Positions 1 to 8,700 of a stretch of DNA of 64,000 bases are shown here, piece by piece. The stretch lies in contig NZ_CP082362.1 in assembly GCF_020740535.1 (NCBI RefSeq), positions 5,020,501-5,084,500 of the forward strand, written 5' to 3'. How positions within the stretch are numbered: the stretch's first letter is position 1; the number at the start of each line of letters is the position of its first letter. The notes beneath the pieces were generated by a model. That model had not been told where the DNA came from and made no database searches. It worked only from the letters and a program-made list of their open reading frames with translations. Source of the DNA: Streptomyces profundus. Lineage in GTDB: Bacteria > Actinomycetota > Actinomycetes > Streptomycetales > Streptomycetaceae. The position numbers and the translations under genes were made by a program.

Positions 1-23
1 CGGCGCGTGTCGTCCGTTCCGCC

Positions 24-51
24 GCCGCCTGCCGCCTGCCGCCTGCCGCCT
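24..51. repeat. Heptamer microsatellite at window edge
   Basis: Four perfect tandem copies of GCCGCCT occupy 24-51. They are flanked by a direct repeat CGTCCGTTCCG at 11-21 and 54-64. No gene is seen in 1-120, which lies downstream of the leftward DUF3097 gene. The array is probably a slippage product. Confidence 0.8.
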
Positions 52-120
52 GCCGTCCGTTCCGCTGTCGCCCGGCGCGTGCCGTCCGCTTTGTCCCTGG
101 TCGTGTTCGTCGGGCAGGGC

Positions 121-975
121 CTAGTTGACGGGCCCAGCCGGGCCGCCGACCGTGACGTGGTCGATCAGGTGCTCGACCGGGCCGAGCAGGGCCGGGTCGA
201 GGTCTCGGAAGTTCCGTACGCCGCGCAGCACCCGCTGCCAGGCGGCGCCGGTGTTGGGGGGCCAGCCCAGCGCCTGGCAGACGCCCGTCTTCCAGTCCTG
301 GCCGCGCGGCACCTCCGGCCAGGCGGGAATGCCGACCGCCGACGGCTTGACCGCCGCCCAGATGTCGACGAACGGATGCCCGACCACCAGCACCAGGTCC
401 TCGCCGTACTCCGCGCGCACCGCGTCGGCGATCCGCGACTCCTTGGAGCCCGGGACCAGATGGTCGACGAGCACGCCCAGCCTGGCCTCGGGCGACGGCC
501 CGAACTCCCGGACCACCGACGGCAGATCGTCCACCCCCGCCAGGAACTCCACCACCACGCCCTCGGCCCGCAGATCGTCGCCCCAGACCCTTTCCACCAG
601 CTCCGCGTCGTGCCGGCCCTCCACAAAGATCCGACCGGCGCGCGCCACCCTGGCCCGCGCCCTGGGCGGCGCCACCGACCCGGAGGCGGTGCGCGCGGGG
701 CGCTTGGGCGCCGCCTGCGCGGGGCGCACCAGCGTCACCTCGCGCCCCTCAAGGAGAAAGCCGCGCGGCGCCATCGGGAAGACCCGGTGGCCGCCGAACC
801 GGTCCTCCAGGGTGACGGTCGGCCCCTCGGCCGTCTTCTCCCAGCGGATCACTGCCCCGCAGAAGCCGGTGGTCACCTCCTCGACCACCAACCCTGGGTC
901 GGCCGGCACCTCGGGCACGGCCCGGGGGCGCTTCCACGGCGGGGTCAGATCCGGGTTATAGGAACGCGCGCGCAT
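121..975 (-). CDS. DUF3097 family protein
   Basis: This 284-residue cytosolic protein matches the actinobacterial DUF3097 family along its whole length. It has the characteristic N-terminus with DLTPPWKRP, then CGAVIRWEKTAEGPTVTLED, and a central block with RVARAGRIFVEGRHDAELVERVWGD (residues about 100-130) that resembles a Toprim-like fold (inference). No signal peptide or membrane segment is present. Its biochemical function is unknown. It reads away from hrcA and follows the MBL-fold gene on the same strand after a 12-nt gap, so the two may be cotranscribed. Confidence 0.9.
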   Translation of the reverse strand: MRARSYNPDLTPPWKRPRAVPEVPADPGLVVEEVTTGFCGAVIRWEKTAEGPTVTLEDRFGGHRVFPMAPRGFLLEGREVTLVRPAQAAPKRPARTASGSVAPPRARARVARAGRIFVEGRHDAELVERVWGDDLRAEGVVVEFLAGVDDLPSVVREFGPSPEARLGVLVDHLVPGSKESRIADAVRAEYGEDLVLVVGHPFVDIWAAVKPSAVGIPAWPEVPRGQDWKTGVCQALGWPPNTGAAWQRVLRGVRNFRDLDPALLGPVEHLIDHVTVGGPAGPVN

Positions 976-987
976 GCCCTCATTCGA

Positions 988-1770
988 TCACGCCGGCGTC
1001 CCGCCCGGGGCGACCCCGGCGCCGCCGAAGCGCGCCGCCAGCGCGGCCCGTTGGGCGCGGACGAACGCCGCGTCCACCACCGCGCCATGGCCGGGCACAT
1101 AGCGGGCGGCAGGGCCGCCGGCGGCCAACAGCCGGTCGAGCGCGGCCGGCCAGCGCGCGGGTTCGGCGTCGGAACCCGCCTGGGGCTCGCCCGACTCCTC
1201 CACCAGATCGCCGCAGAAGACGACCCCGGGGGCATCCTCGCCGTCCGTGACCAGCACGGCCAGATCGTGGCCTGAGTGCGCGGCGCCCAGGTTCAGCAGG
1301 GTGGCCCGCCGACCGTTGCCCAGCGGCAGCACCAGGCGTTCGTCCACCAGCCGGTCAGGCGCCGGGAGCGCACGCCGGGCGCGTTCCGCGTCGGCCGGAT
1401 CGAGGCCGTGCCTGACCGCGTCGGCGGTCACCGTCCGATCGCTGGCCAGCCAGGGCGGGGTGCGCCCGTCGGCGGCCAGGCGCTGGGCGCCGGGGAAGGC
1501 GCCGGCGCCCAGCAGATGATCGAAGTGCGGGTGGGTGACCGCGAGCCAGCGCACCGGCACGGCCGGCCGCCCGACCAGCTCCGCCAGCTCCCGACGCAGC
1601 TGGTCACCCACGGTCAACGAGGGGCCGGCGTCCACCAGCAGCACCCCGTCCTCGCCGACCACCGCGCCCACCGTCTCGTCCCAACCCGGCAGCCGCCGGC
1701 GCCAGATTCCCGGCGCGATCCGCTGCCACGCGCCGCTCGTCCCGTCCCGCACGCCGTCCTCGCTCGCCAT
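988..1770 (-). CDS. MBL-fold metallo-hydrolase
   Basis: The 260-residue protein belongs to the metallo-beta-lactamase superfamily. The THPHFDHLLG motif supplies the H-x-H-x-D-H metal-binding signature, GHDLAVLVTDGEDAPGVVFCGDLVEE gives the second metal-ligand block, and YVPGHGAVVD near the C-terminus gives the last conserved histidine. The ATG at 1768-1770 (protein start MASEDGVRDG) was chosen because the reading frame upstream overlaps the hrcA leader and the CIRCE element. The substrate cannot be told from sequence. It is divergent from hrcA. Confidence 0.85.
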   Translation of the reverse strand: MASEDGVRDGTSGAWQRIAPGIWRRRLPGWDETVGAVVGEDGVLLVDAGPSLTVGDQLRRELAELVGRPAVPVRWLAVTHPHFDHLLGAGAFPGAQRLAADGRTPPWLASDRTVTADAVRHGLDPADAERARRALPAPDRLVDERLVLPLGNGRRATLLNLGAAHSGHDLAVLVTDGEDAPGVVFCGDLVEESGEPQAGSDAEPARWPAALDRLLAAGGPAARYVPGHGAVVDAAFVRAQRAALAARFGGAGVAPGGTPA

Positions 1771-1855
1771 GGCGGCGACGCTATCGGGCTTGGCGCCGGC
1801 TCCGTGCCGGCTCGGCGCGGGCCCGACCCGTTCTCGGTTCGGTCGTCGCCGCTCG

Positions 1856-1885
1856 TTCCCTGGGCGGGCTACCCCGCCGTACACT
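1856..1885 (+). promoter_or_regulatory. Possible hrcA-dnaJ promoter
   Basis: TTCCCT (1856-1861) and TACACT (1880-1885) are separated by 18 bases and resemble -35 and -10 boxes. They sit just upstream of the CIRCE operator, which is where a repressible HrcA promoter is expected. The match is by eye only. Confidence 0.35.
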
Positions 1886-1895
1886 GGGTCAGGTC

Positions 1896-1922
1896 CTGGC
1901 ACTCCGAGCGGCTGAGTGCCAG
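1896..1922 (+). promoter_or_regulatory. CIRCE operator (HrcA binding site)
   Basis: CTGGCACTC (1896-1904), a 9-base spacer and GAGTGCCAG (1914-1922) form a perfect inverted repeat with the geometry and sequence of the actinobacterial CIRCE element. It lies about 80 bases upstream of the hrcA start. This indicates negative autoregulation of the hrcA-dnaJ operon, released by heat shock through the GroE-HrcA cycle known for this family. Confidence 0.93.
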
Positions 1923-1963
1923 TGGGACTCCAGTGGGAGAACCCAGTGGGGCAGCTCAGTGGG
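1920..1963 (+). repeat. Four CAGTGGG direct repeats in the hrcA leader
   Basis: CAGTGGG occurs at 1920, 1931, 1944 and 1957, that is at spacings of 11, 13 and 13 bases, directly after the CIRCE element and before the hrcA start. The first copy overlaps the right CIRCE arm. Function unknown. Confidence 0.8.
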
Positions 1964-2002
1964 ACATCGGGGAACGGATGGGCCGGACGGGAGGTGTGCG
2001 GC

Positions 2003-3019
2003 GTGCTCAGCGAGCGCAGGCTTGAGGTGCTGCGGGCCATCGTCCAGGACTACGTGGGCACCGAGGAGCCGGTGGGCTCCAAGGCGTTGACCGAGCGGCA
2101 CAACCTCCAGGTCTCGCCGGCCACCGTGCGTAACGACATGGCCGCGCTGGAGGAGGAGGGCTATATCGCCCAACCCCACACCAGCGCCGGCCGGGTGCCC
2201 ACGGACAAGGGCTACCGGCTCTTCGTCGACCGCCTCGCCGGCGTCAAGCCGCTGTCGTCGCCCGAGCGCAGGGCGATCCAGAACTTCCTCGACAGCGCGG
2301 TCGACCTGGACGATGTGATCGCCCGCACGGTGCGGCTGTTGGCGCAGCTCACGCGGCAGGTCGCCGTCGTCCAGTACCCGTCCCTCAGCCGCTCGACGGT
2401 CCGCCATGTGGAGTTGCTGGCGCTGGCCCCCGCGCGGGTGATGCTGGTGCTGATCACGGACACGGGCCGCGTCGAACAACGCATGATCGACTGCCCGGTG
2501 CCGCTCGGCGAGACCTCGCTCGCCGATCTGCGCGCCCGGCTGAACAGCCGGATCGTCGGCCAGCGCTTCCCCGATGTGCCGCGTCTGGTGGCCGATCTCC
2601 CCGAGGCGTTCGGCCTGGACGAGCGGGGTGCGGTCTCGACGGTGCTGGCCTCCCTGTTGGAGACTCTGGTGGAGGAGACCGAGGAACGGCTGATGATCGG
2701 CGGCACCGCCAACCTCACGCGTTTCGGGCAGGACTTCCCGCTCACGATCCGGCCGGTGCTGGAGGCGCTGGAGGAGCAGGTGGTGTTGCTGAGGCTGCTG
2801 GGTGAGGCGAACGGCTCGGAGATGACCGTGCGTATCGGGCATGAGAACGCTCACGAGGGCCTCACCTCCACATCGGTTGTCTCGGTCGGCTACGGTTCAG
2901 GAGACGAAGCGGTCGCGAAGCTCGGCGTGGTCGGACCGACCCGGATGGACTACCCAGGAACGATGGGAGCGGTGCGCGCAGTGGCACGGTACGTCGGACA
3001 AATCCTCGCGGAGAACTAG
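2003..3019 (+). CDS. hrcA: Heat-inducible transcription repressor HrcA
   Basis: This is a 338-residue CIRCE-binding repressor of heat-shock genes. The N-terminal winged helix is visible in [20 protein letters not shown] and [20 protein letters not shown], followed by the [18 protein letters not shown] signature and the HrcA GAF-like and dimerisation regions. I chose the GTG at 2003 because GGGAGG at 1989-1994 lies 8 bases upstream and homologues begin LSERRLEVL; longer frames run through the operator. The stop is immediately followed by the dnaJ start, so the two are cotranscribed and probably translationally coupled. Confidence 0.95.
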   Translation: MLSERRLEVLRAIVQDYVGTEEPVGSKALTERHNLQVSPATVRNDMAALEEEGYIAQPHTSAGRVPTDKGYRLFVDRLAGVKPLSSPERRAIQNFLDSAVDLDDVIARTVRLLAQLTRQVAVVQYPSLSRSTVRHVELLALAPARVMLVLITDTGRVEQRMIDCPVPLGETSLADLRARLNSRIVGQRFPDVPRLVADLPEAFGLDERGAVSTVLASLLETLVEETEERLMIGGTANLTRFGQDFPLTIRPVLEALEEQVVLLRLLGEANGSEMTVRIGHENAHEGLTSTSVVSVGYGSGDEAVAKLGVVGPTRMDYPGTMGAVRAVARYVGQILAEN

Positions 3020-4150
3020 GTGGCGACGGACTACTACGCGGTCTTGGGCGTGCAGCGAGACGCCTCCCAGGACGAGATCAAGAAGGCATTTCGCCGGCTG
3101 GCCCGGGAGCTGCACCCGGATGTGAACCCGGACCCGAAGACGCAGGAGCGGTTCAAGGAGATCAACACCGCGTACGAGGTGCTCTCCGATCCGCAGAAGA
3201 AGCAGATGTACGACCTCGGCGGCGATCCGCTCGGGGGCGCTTCGGGCGCGGGCGCCGGATTCGGCGCCGGCTTCGGCAACTTCTCCGACATCATGGACGC
3301 CTTCTTCGGCACGGCGTCCCAGCGCGGCCCCAAGTCGCGTACCCGGCGCGGCCAGGACGCCATGATCCGGCTGGCCATCGACCTCAACGAGGCCGCCTTC
3401 GGCACCACCAAGGAAATCCAGGTGGACACCGCCACGGTGTGCAACTCGTGCAACGGCGAGGGCGCGGCGCCCGGCACCTCGGCGCAGACCTGCGACATGT
3501 GTCGCGGTCGCGGCGAGGTCTCCCAGGTCACCCGCTCGTTCCTCGGCCAGGTGATGACCTCCCGGCCCTGCCCGCAGTGCCAGGGCTTCGGCACGGTCGT
3601 GCCCACGCCCTGCCCGGACTGCGCCGGCGACGGCCGGGTCCGCACCCGGCACACGCTCAACGTCAAGATCCCCGCCGGCGTGGACAACGGCACCCGGATC
3701 CAGCTGGCCGGCGAGGGCGAGGTCGGCCCCGGCGGCGGCCCGCCCGGCGATCTCTATGTGGAGATCCAGGAGAAGCCGCACGCGGTCTTCCAGCGCAGGG
3801 GCGACGATCTGCACTGCACGGTCACCATCCCGATGACGGCCGCCTCCCTCGGCACCCAGGTACCGCTGGAGACGTTGGACGGCCAGGAGGAGTTGGACAT
3901 CCGCCCGGGCACGCAGTCCGGCCAGTCCATCCCGCTGCACGGCCGGGGCGTCACGCATCTGCGCGGCAACGGCCGGGGCGATCTGGTGGTGCATGTCGAG
4001 GTACAGACCCCGGGCAAGCTCGACCCCGAGCAGGAGGAGCTGCTCCGGCGGCTCGCCAAACTCCGTGGCGAGGAACGGCCGTTGGGCCAGTTCCAGCCGG
4101 GACAGCAGGGCCTTTTCTCCCGCCTGAAGGATGCGTTCAACGGGCGATGA
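3020..4150 (+). CDS. dnaJ: Chaperone DnaJ (type I, DnaJ2-like)
   Basis: The 376-residue co-chaperone stimulates the DnaK ATPase. It has the J domain with HPD at residues 32-34, a short Gly/Ala/Phe-rich linker, the zinc domain with all four CxxCxGxG repeats ([32 protein letters not shown]) and the C-terminal substrate-binding domains. It starts with GTG at 3020, directly abutting the hrcA TAG stop. As the second gene of the CIRCE-controlled unit it is the HrcA-linked dnaJ copy; the dnaK-grpE-dnaJ operon is not in this window. Confidence 0.95.
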   Translation: MATDYYAVLGVQRDASQDEIKKAFRRLARELHPDVNPDPKTQERFKEINTAYEVLSDPQKKQMYDLGGDPLGGASGAGAGFGAGFGNFSDIMDAFFGTASQRGPKSRTRRGQDAMIRLAIDLNEAAFGTTKEIQVDTATVCNSCNGEGAAPGTSAQTCDMCRGRGEVSQVTRSFLGQVMTSRPCPQCQGFGTVVPTPCPDCAGDGRVRTRHTLNVKIPAGVDNGTRIQLAGEGEVGPGGGPPGDLYVEIQEKPHAVFQRRGDDLHCTVTIPMTAASLGTQVPLETLDGQEELDIRPGTQSGQSIPLHGRGVTHLRGNGRGDLVVHVEVQTPGKLDPEQEELLRRLAKLRGEERPLGQFQPGQQGLFSRLKDAFNGR

Positions 4151-4893
4151 GCAGCGCGCCCGTCTTTCTGGTCGAGTCCCTGGCGCACGCCGACGCGGGT
4201 GCGCCGCTGACGCTGGACGGCCCCGAGGGGCGTCACGCGGTGGCGGTGCGCCGGCTGCGGGTCGGCGAGGAGATCGTGCTCAGCGACGGCGCTGGCGCCG
4301 GCGCGCTGGGCCGGGTGGCCGAGGTCGCCGGGCGTGACCGGCTGACGGTCGAGGTCGTCGAGCGCCGAGTGGAGCCCGCGCCCGCCGCCCGGATCACGGT
4401 GGTGCAGGCCCTGCCCAAGGGCGACAGGGGCGAGTTGGCCGTGAGCACCATGACGGAGACCGGCGTGGACGCCATCGTGCCCTGGTCCGCGTCCCGTTGT
4501 GTCACCCAGTGGAAGGGCGAGCGCGGCGCCAAGGCGCTGGAGCGCTGGCGCGCCGCCGCCAGGGAGGCGGCCAAGCAGGCCCGCCGGCTGCGGGTGCCGG
4601 CGGTGCCTGAGCCCCTCAACACGGCGGGCGTGGCCCGCCTGTTGGCCGACGCCGCGTTCGCCGGCGTGCTGCACGAGTCCACGGACCTGCCGCTGGCCAC
4701 GGCCGCGCTGCCGCCCGAGGGCGATCTCGTGCTCGTGGTGGGCCCCGAAGGGGGCGTCACCGAGGCCGAGTTGGCCGCCTTCACGGCGGCGGGCGCCACC
4801 GCGTACCGGCTCGGCCCCACCGTCCTCCGCACCTCGACGGCCGGCCCGGCCGCCGCCGCGGTGCTGCTCACCCGCACAGGCCGCTGGAGCTGA
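4147..4893 (+). CDS. rsmE: 16S rRNA m3U1498 methyltransferase RsmE
   Basis: The 248-residue SPOUT methyltransferase methylates N3 of U1498 in 16S rRNA. An N-terminal PUA-like region (residues about 1-75, with [17 protein letters not shown]) precedes the SPOUT domain, whose SAM-binding knot is marked by GPEGG (199-203) and [11 protein letters not shown] (222-232). [10 protein letters not shown] and [12 protein letters not shown] are also family hallmarks. The ATG overlaps the dnaJ stop as ATGA, giving a hrcA-dnaJ-rsmE operon, an arrangement common in Streptomyces. Confidence 0.95.
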   Translation: MSSAPVFLVESLAHADAGAPLTLDGPEGRHAVAVRRLRVGEEIVLSDGAGAGALGRVAEVAGRDRLTVEVVERRVEPAPAARITVVQALPKGDRGELAVSTMTETGVDAIVPWSASRCVTQWKGERGAKALERWRAAAREAAKQARRLRVPAVPEPLNTAGVARLLADAAFAGVLHESTDLPLATAALPPEGDLVLVVGPEGGVTEAELAAFTAAGATAYRLGPTVLRTSTAGPAAAAVLLTRTGRWS

Positions 4894-4906
4894 CGCCCGC
4901 CCGGCG

Positions 4907-5225
4907 GGGGTCGAGCCACGGGCCGGCCCAGGCCCTGGATCCCGGCCGATGCCCATGGCACGGTGCTGCCCGTGCTGGGCGGCCTCGGCGCCCGGCCAGG
5001 GCGCCGGTCCCGGACGGTCGGGCGCTGCCGCTGACGGGCACCGTCCCGGCCGGCCGGGTGCACGCCCTGGCCCGGCGACTACCGGAACTGACGGGCGGCG
5101 AGGGCGCGTTGGAGGCCGAGTTCGCGCACTACCGGTCGGTCGAAGGACCACCGCCACGCCGGGCGGGCACGGACGACGACCCGCTCGACCGCGACGCGTA
5201 CCTGGTCCGCGTGCCGCGTCACGTC
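4907..5225 (+). pseudogene. Decayed C-terminal fragment of TetM/OtrA-like ribosomal protection protein
   Basis: Two reading frames together resemble the extreme C-terminus of actinobacterial EF-G-like tetracycline resistance proteins. From 4939 the frame reads IPADAHGTVLPVLGGLGARPG. After a frameshift near 5000-5015, the frame through 5058 reads DGRALPLTGTVPAGRV and continues with LPELTGGEGALEAEF and TDDDPLDRDAYLVRV. There is no start codon or ribosome binding site, no GTPase domain and no stop at the usual end. I infer a remnant of a deleted gene. This fills most of the 4894-5252 gap, where nothing else is seen. The assignment is from memory of family sequences. Confidence 0.6.
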
Positions 5226-5252
5226 CGTTCCCGCCCCGGGCCGCCGAACCGC

Positions 5253-6335
5253 TCAGCCGGGGTGGCGGATCCGGAGGCGGGTCGGGTCACCCGGATCCCG
5301 GTCGACGACCTGGACCGGCGGCCGGGCCCACTGCCAGACGCCGCCGCCCGGCGGGGGGGAGAACGTGATCCGACCCCTGGTGCCTTCGACATCGACGAGC
5401 GGCCAGGGCTGGTCGGCACGCGCCCGCAGCACCTCGGCGAGGACGGTGATCGTGTCATGGCCCTCGAAGGCGACAAAGGACGGCGCTTCGCCCAGTCGCT
5501 CGCGGAGCGCCGTCCCGACCCGCGCGCCGAGCGGGCCGAGGCGCTCGGGCAGATAGCGCAGAAAGGGGATCGCGGCGCCCTCGTCGCCCAGCTCCCTCGC
5601 CCATTCCGCGAACTCCGGCTGCCCGGCCGGGGCGCCGATCATGATCCCGGCGAGGCGCGGGTCGCGGCGGACGGATCTGACGATCGACACCGCCGGCTCC
5701 GGATGGCCGACCAGCAGCAGAAGGGCCGTCGCGCCGCTGTCGACGAGCCGGTCGCCCAGGGCGTCGGGGGCGAGCGCGGACAGGTCCAGTTCGACGACAT
5801 CGCCGCCGGACGCGGCGAGTCGGTCCCGCAGCAGGCGGGTCCCCGATGCCCAGTAGACGCTCGGCTGGGTCGCCACGGCGATGCGAAGGTGGCCGGCGCC
5901 GATGAGGAAGTCGGCGTAGATCCGCCAGCCGTGGGACTGCGCGGGCGCGATCCGCGCGACATGGTCCGTCGGCCCATCGGTGAGCGCGTCGAGCACCGCT
6001 GAGGAGCAGAGGAACGGTAGGCCCAGCGCGTCCGCCCGGGCGGCGACGGCGCGGGCGACGACGCTGTGGTACTCACCCGCCAGGGCGGCCACGCCCAGGC
6101 CGGCCAGCTCGTCCACGGCCGCCGACGCCCGCCGCGGATCGGCCGCGGTGTCCCGGACCAGCAACTCGACCGGCGCGCCGCCGATCCCGCCGGCGGCGTT
6201 GACTTCCTGAGCGGCCAACTCCATCCCGGCGAGCAGCTGGTGGCCGGCCTCCACCCAGCCGGGTCTGGTCAACGGAGCGAGAGCGCCGATGAGGACGGGT
6301 GAACCGGGTTGCGTTTGGTTGACCATGCCGGACAT
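5253..6335 (-). CDS. Periplasmic-binding-protein-like (type I) ligand-binding protein
   Basis: About 360 residues with the branched-chain amino-acid receptor fold. VLIGALAPLTRPGWVEAG is followed by GMELAAQEVNAAGGIGGAPVEL, the classic strand-helix entry of Leu/Ile/Val-binding proteins, and EGHDTITVLAEVLRAR near the end is also typical. Unusually there is neither a signal peptide nor a lipobox, and no permease or ATPase gene is adjacent, so it is probably a cytoplasmic or orphan ligand-binding protein. Starts at 6347 (GTG), 6335 or 6326 are possible; GGTGG upstream favours the ATG at 6335. The ligand is unknown. Confidence 0.75.
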   Translation of the reverse strand: MSGMVNQTQPGSPVLIGALAPLTRPGWVEAGHQLLAGMELAAQEVNAAGGIGGAPVELLVRDTAADPRRASAAVDELAGLGVAALAGEYHSVVARAVAARADALGLPFLCSSAVLDALTDGPTDHVARIAPAQSHGWRIYADFLIGAGHLRIAVATQPSVYWASGTRLLRDRLAASGGDVVELDLSALAPDALGDRLVDSGATALLLLVGHPEPAVSIVRSVRRDPRLAGIMIGAPAGQPEFAEWARELGDEGAAIPFLRYLPERLGPLGARVGTALRERLGEAPSFVAFEGHDTITVLAEVLRARADQPWPLVDVEGTRGRITFSPPPGGGVWQWARPPVQVVDRDPGDPTRLRIRHPG

Positions 6336-6385
6336 TGCATCCACCACCGCCGCCGACGGGCAACCGATTACCGCCCGGCGGTTGG

Positions 6386-6523
6386 TCAGAGCGGGTGCGG
6401 GACGTCGTCGGCGGTTGGCTCCGGGGCGTCGGGGTGGCCGCGCAGGTTGAGGACGGCCAGGAGCAGGCCGCCCCAGACGATCAGCATGGAGATGCTCATC
6501 ATCACGATCGCTGATGCCGACAT
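6386..6523 (-). CDS. metS: Methionine/alanine importer small subunit MetS-like
   Basis: This 45-residue protein has one membrane helix (IVMMSISMLIVWGGLLLAVL) and a short acidic, proline-containing tail. Its ATG at 6523 overlaps the stop codon of the upstream NSS transporter gene as TGATG. Small one-helix partners encoded directly after NSS methionine/alanine transporters (MetS with MetP in Corynebacterium) have exactly this size and position. It presumably stabilises or activates the large subunit in the membrane. Confidence 0.8.
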   Translation of the reverse strand: MSASAIVMMSISMLIVWGGLLLAVLNLRGHPDAPEPTADDVPHPL

Positions 6524-8052
6524 CAGTGGGTCCTCTCCGTCTCGGAACCCCGCTCGGACGAGCGGGGGCGGGAGCCGCGCCGCGAGAGCAGGGTCAACAA
6601 CACGCCCACCAGCAGCGCGCCGACCGCGACCGACCAGCCGCCCCAGAGCAGGAAGGACGTCGAGTAGCCCTCGTAGTTCTCGTCGAGTTCGCCGATCAGG
6701 CTGTCCACCATCATCCAGGTGAGCACCACGGGCGTGATCACCCCGAGGCAGATCCGCCACCACACACCCAGGCCGATGGACGAGGTCGCGTCGGCGTTCC
6801 GTTGCAGCGCCGGGAGTAGACGCAGGCCCCAGCTGACGGTGATCAGCAGCACCAGACCGGCCAGCGCGATGCCGTACTGGTTGATGAATCGGTCGGAGAC
6901 GTCCAGGAAGTAGAGGCCGCTGTCGTTGGCGAAGAGCAACACGGAGACCACGGACACCGCGCCGCCCACGCTCAGCACCGCCGGCACCCGCCGCAGGCCC
7001 GTCCGGTCCTGCACGGCCGCGACGATCACCTGCACGATGCTGATCAACGACGTCAACCCGGCGATCACCAGCGACACGAAGAACAGCACACCGAAGAAGG
7101 CGCCCATCGGCATCTCGGAGATGATCGCCGGGAACGCCACAAACGCCAGCCCCACGCCGCTGGACGAGACCTGGGAGACCCCGACGCCCGCGTCCATCGC
7201 CATGAAGCCCAGCGTGGCGAAGACGGCCACGCCGGCCAGGATCTCGAACGAGCTGTTGGCGAACGCGGCGACCATCGCCGAACCGGTGAGATCCGACTTC
7301 CGGTGCAGGTAGGAGGCGTAGGTGATCATGATGCCGAAGCCGACCGAGAGCGAGAAGAAGATCTGGCCGTAGGCCGCCACCCACACGCCGCCATCGGTCA
7401 GCTTGCCCCAGTCAGGGGAGAACAGCGCGTCCAGGCCGAGGCTCGCGCCGTCCAGGGTCAGCGCCCGCACCACCAGCACCAGGAAGAAGGCGACCAGCAG
7501 GGGGATGAAGACGATGTTGGCCCGCTCGATGCCGCGCCGGATGCCGAGGCCGAGGATGACCAACGTCAGGACCCACACGGCGATCAGCGGCCAGGCGACG
7601 CCGGGCACGAAGGTGGAGACCTCGCCGGGCGTCTCGTTCAGGTTCAGGAACTCGTTGTTGAGGAATCCCTCGGGATCGTCGCCCCACGCCTGGGTGAAGG
7701 AGAAGCCGGTGTAGCGGATCGCCCAGGCGAGGATCGCCGCGTAGTAGGTGGCCACCACGAAGCAGATCGCGACCTGCCACCAGCCGATCGCCTCGGCGGG
7801 TCGGGCGAGTTGACGCAGGGCGCCGGGCGGCGACGAACGGTACTTCCGCCCGATCGTGTACTCCAGGATCAGCAGCGGGATGCCCGCGGTGAGCAGCGCC
7901 AGCAGGTAGGGGACGAGGAACGCCCCGCCGCCGTGCTCGTAGGTGACCGCGGGGAACCGCCAGATGTTGCCCAGCCCGATGGCTGATCCAATGGCGGCCA
8001 TGAGGAAGCCGAGACGGCTGCCCCACTGTTCGCGTTGCGGCTGTTCGGCCAT
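6523..8052 (-). CDS. metP: NSS-family sodium-dependent methionine/alanine transporter MetP-like
   Basis: A 509-residue integral membrane protein of the neurotransmitter:sodium symporter family. The first helix carries GFLMAAIGSAIGLGNIWRFPAVTYEHGGGAFLVPYL, which contains the sodium- and substrate-binding unwound segment of this family; about eleven to twelve helices follow. It probably imports methionine and alanine with sodium, judged mainly from the adjoining metS gene. The ATG at 8052 has GAGG about 11 bases upstream. Two 14-bp direct repeats lie in its 5' region (8070-8097). No SAM riboswitch was recognised upstream. Confidence 0.88.
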   Translation of the reverse strand: MAEQPQREQWGSRLGFLMAAIGSAIGLGNIWRFPAVTYEHGGGAFLVPYLLALLTAGIPLLILEYTIGRKYRSSPPGALRQLARPAEAIGWWQVAICFVVATYYAAILAWAIRYTGFSFTQAWGDDPEGFLNNEFLNLNETPGEVSTFVPGVAWPLIAVWVLTLVILGLGIRRGIERANIVFIPLLVAFFLVLVVRALTLDGASLGLDALFSPDWGKLTDGGVWVAAYGQIFFSLSVGFGIMITYASYLHRKSDLTGSAMVAAFANSSFEILAGVAVFATLGFMAMDAGVGVSQVSSSGVGLAFVAFPAIISEMPMGAFFGVLFFVSLVIAGLTSLISIVQVIVAAVQDRTGLRRVPAVLSVGGAVSVVSVLLFANDSGLYFLDVSDRFINQYGIALAGLVLLITVSWGLRLLPALQRNADATSSIGLGVWWRICLGVITPVVLTWMMVDSLIGELDENYEGYSTSFLLWGGWSVAVGALLVGVLLTLLSRRGSRPRSSERGSETERTH

Positions 8053-8069
8053 GGTCCGGAATCCTCGGT

Positions 8070-8097
8070 AACGAAGTGGGGGGAACGAAGTGGGGGT
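8070..8097. repeat. 14-bp tandem repeat upstream of metP
   Basis: AACGAAGTGGGGG(G/T) is repeated at 8070-8083 and 8084-8097, between metP and the divergent HIT gene, 18 bases before the metP start codon. It could be a regulator site or a slippage product. The rest of the 8053-8327 gap shows no gene. Confidence 0.7.
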
Positions 8098-8327
8098 GGG
8101 CGTGGTGGGTGTGGGGGTTCATGCGGGTCTGCGACGAAACGCGGCGACTGAGCACGTTACCAGCCAGTCACTTGGTTCGGTTCGCGAAGGCCATGGGTTC
8201 CCGGCTACCCGGGGGCGGACGGGGGCAAAACGTGCCGGACGGTGCACGCCCGGCCAGCCGTCGGCCGACGGGGGAGGCGGTAACATCCTGGGGACGTTTC
8301 CGAGAAGTCCGAGGAGGACGCCGGGGG

Positions 8328-8687
8328 ATGGCCGGAGAACCGCAGGCCGACTGCCTGTTCTGCAAGATCGTGTCCGGCGATGTGCCGGCGACCGTGGTCA
8401 GGGAGACGGCGACCACCGTCGCGTTCCAGGACATAAACCCCCAGGCGCCCAGCCATGTGCTGGTGATCCCCCGCGCGCACTACCCGGACGCCGCCTCGCT
8501 GGCCGAGGCCGAGCCGGAGACGGCCGCCGACGTGCTGCGCGAGGCCGGTGCCGTGGCCGCCCAGGAGAAGGTGGCGGGCAACGGCTACCGCATGGTCTTC
8601 AACACCGGTGCGGGCGCCGGGCAGACGGTCTTCCACGCCCACGCCCACGTACTGGGCGGACGCGGCCTCAACTGGCCGCCCGGCTGA
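8328..8687 (+). CDS. HIT family protein (Hint-type nucleotide hydrolase)
   Basis: The 119-residue protein carries the histidine triad [11 protein letters not shown] at residues about 101-111, fitting H-x-H-x-H-x-x, and the N-terminal [10 protein letters not shown] signature, whose two cysteines may bind zinc. Family members hydrolyse purine nucleoside phosphoramidates or AMP adducts. The ATG at 8328 is preceded by GAGGAGG at 8311-8317. A longer frame upstream lacks family similarity. The following RNase Z-like gene starts 13 bases after the stop. Confidence 0.92.
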   Translation: MAGEPQADCLFCKIVSGDVPATVVRETATTVAFQDINPQAPSHVLVIPRAHYPDAASLAEAEPETAADVLREAGAVAAQEKVAGNGYRMVFNTGAGAGQTVFHAHAHVLGGRGLNWPPG

Positions 8688-8700
8688 CGCGGTCGGCGCG

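Noticed and set aside
8053..8327. Possible SAM riboswitch before the methionine transporter
   Set aside because: No SAM-I, SAM-II or SAM-IV type core was recognised; only a 14-bp direct repeat is present.
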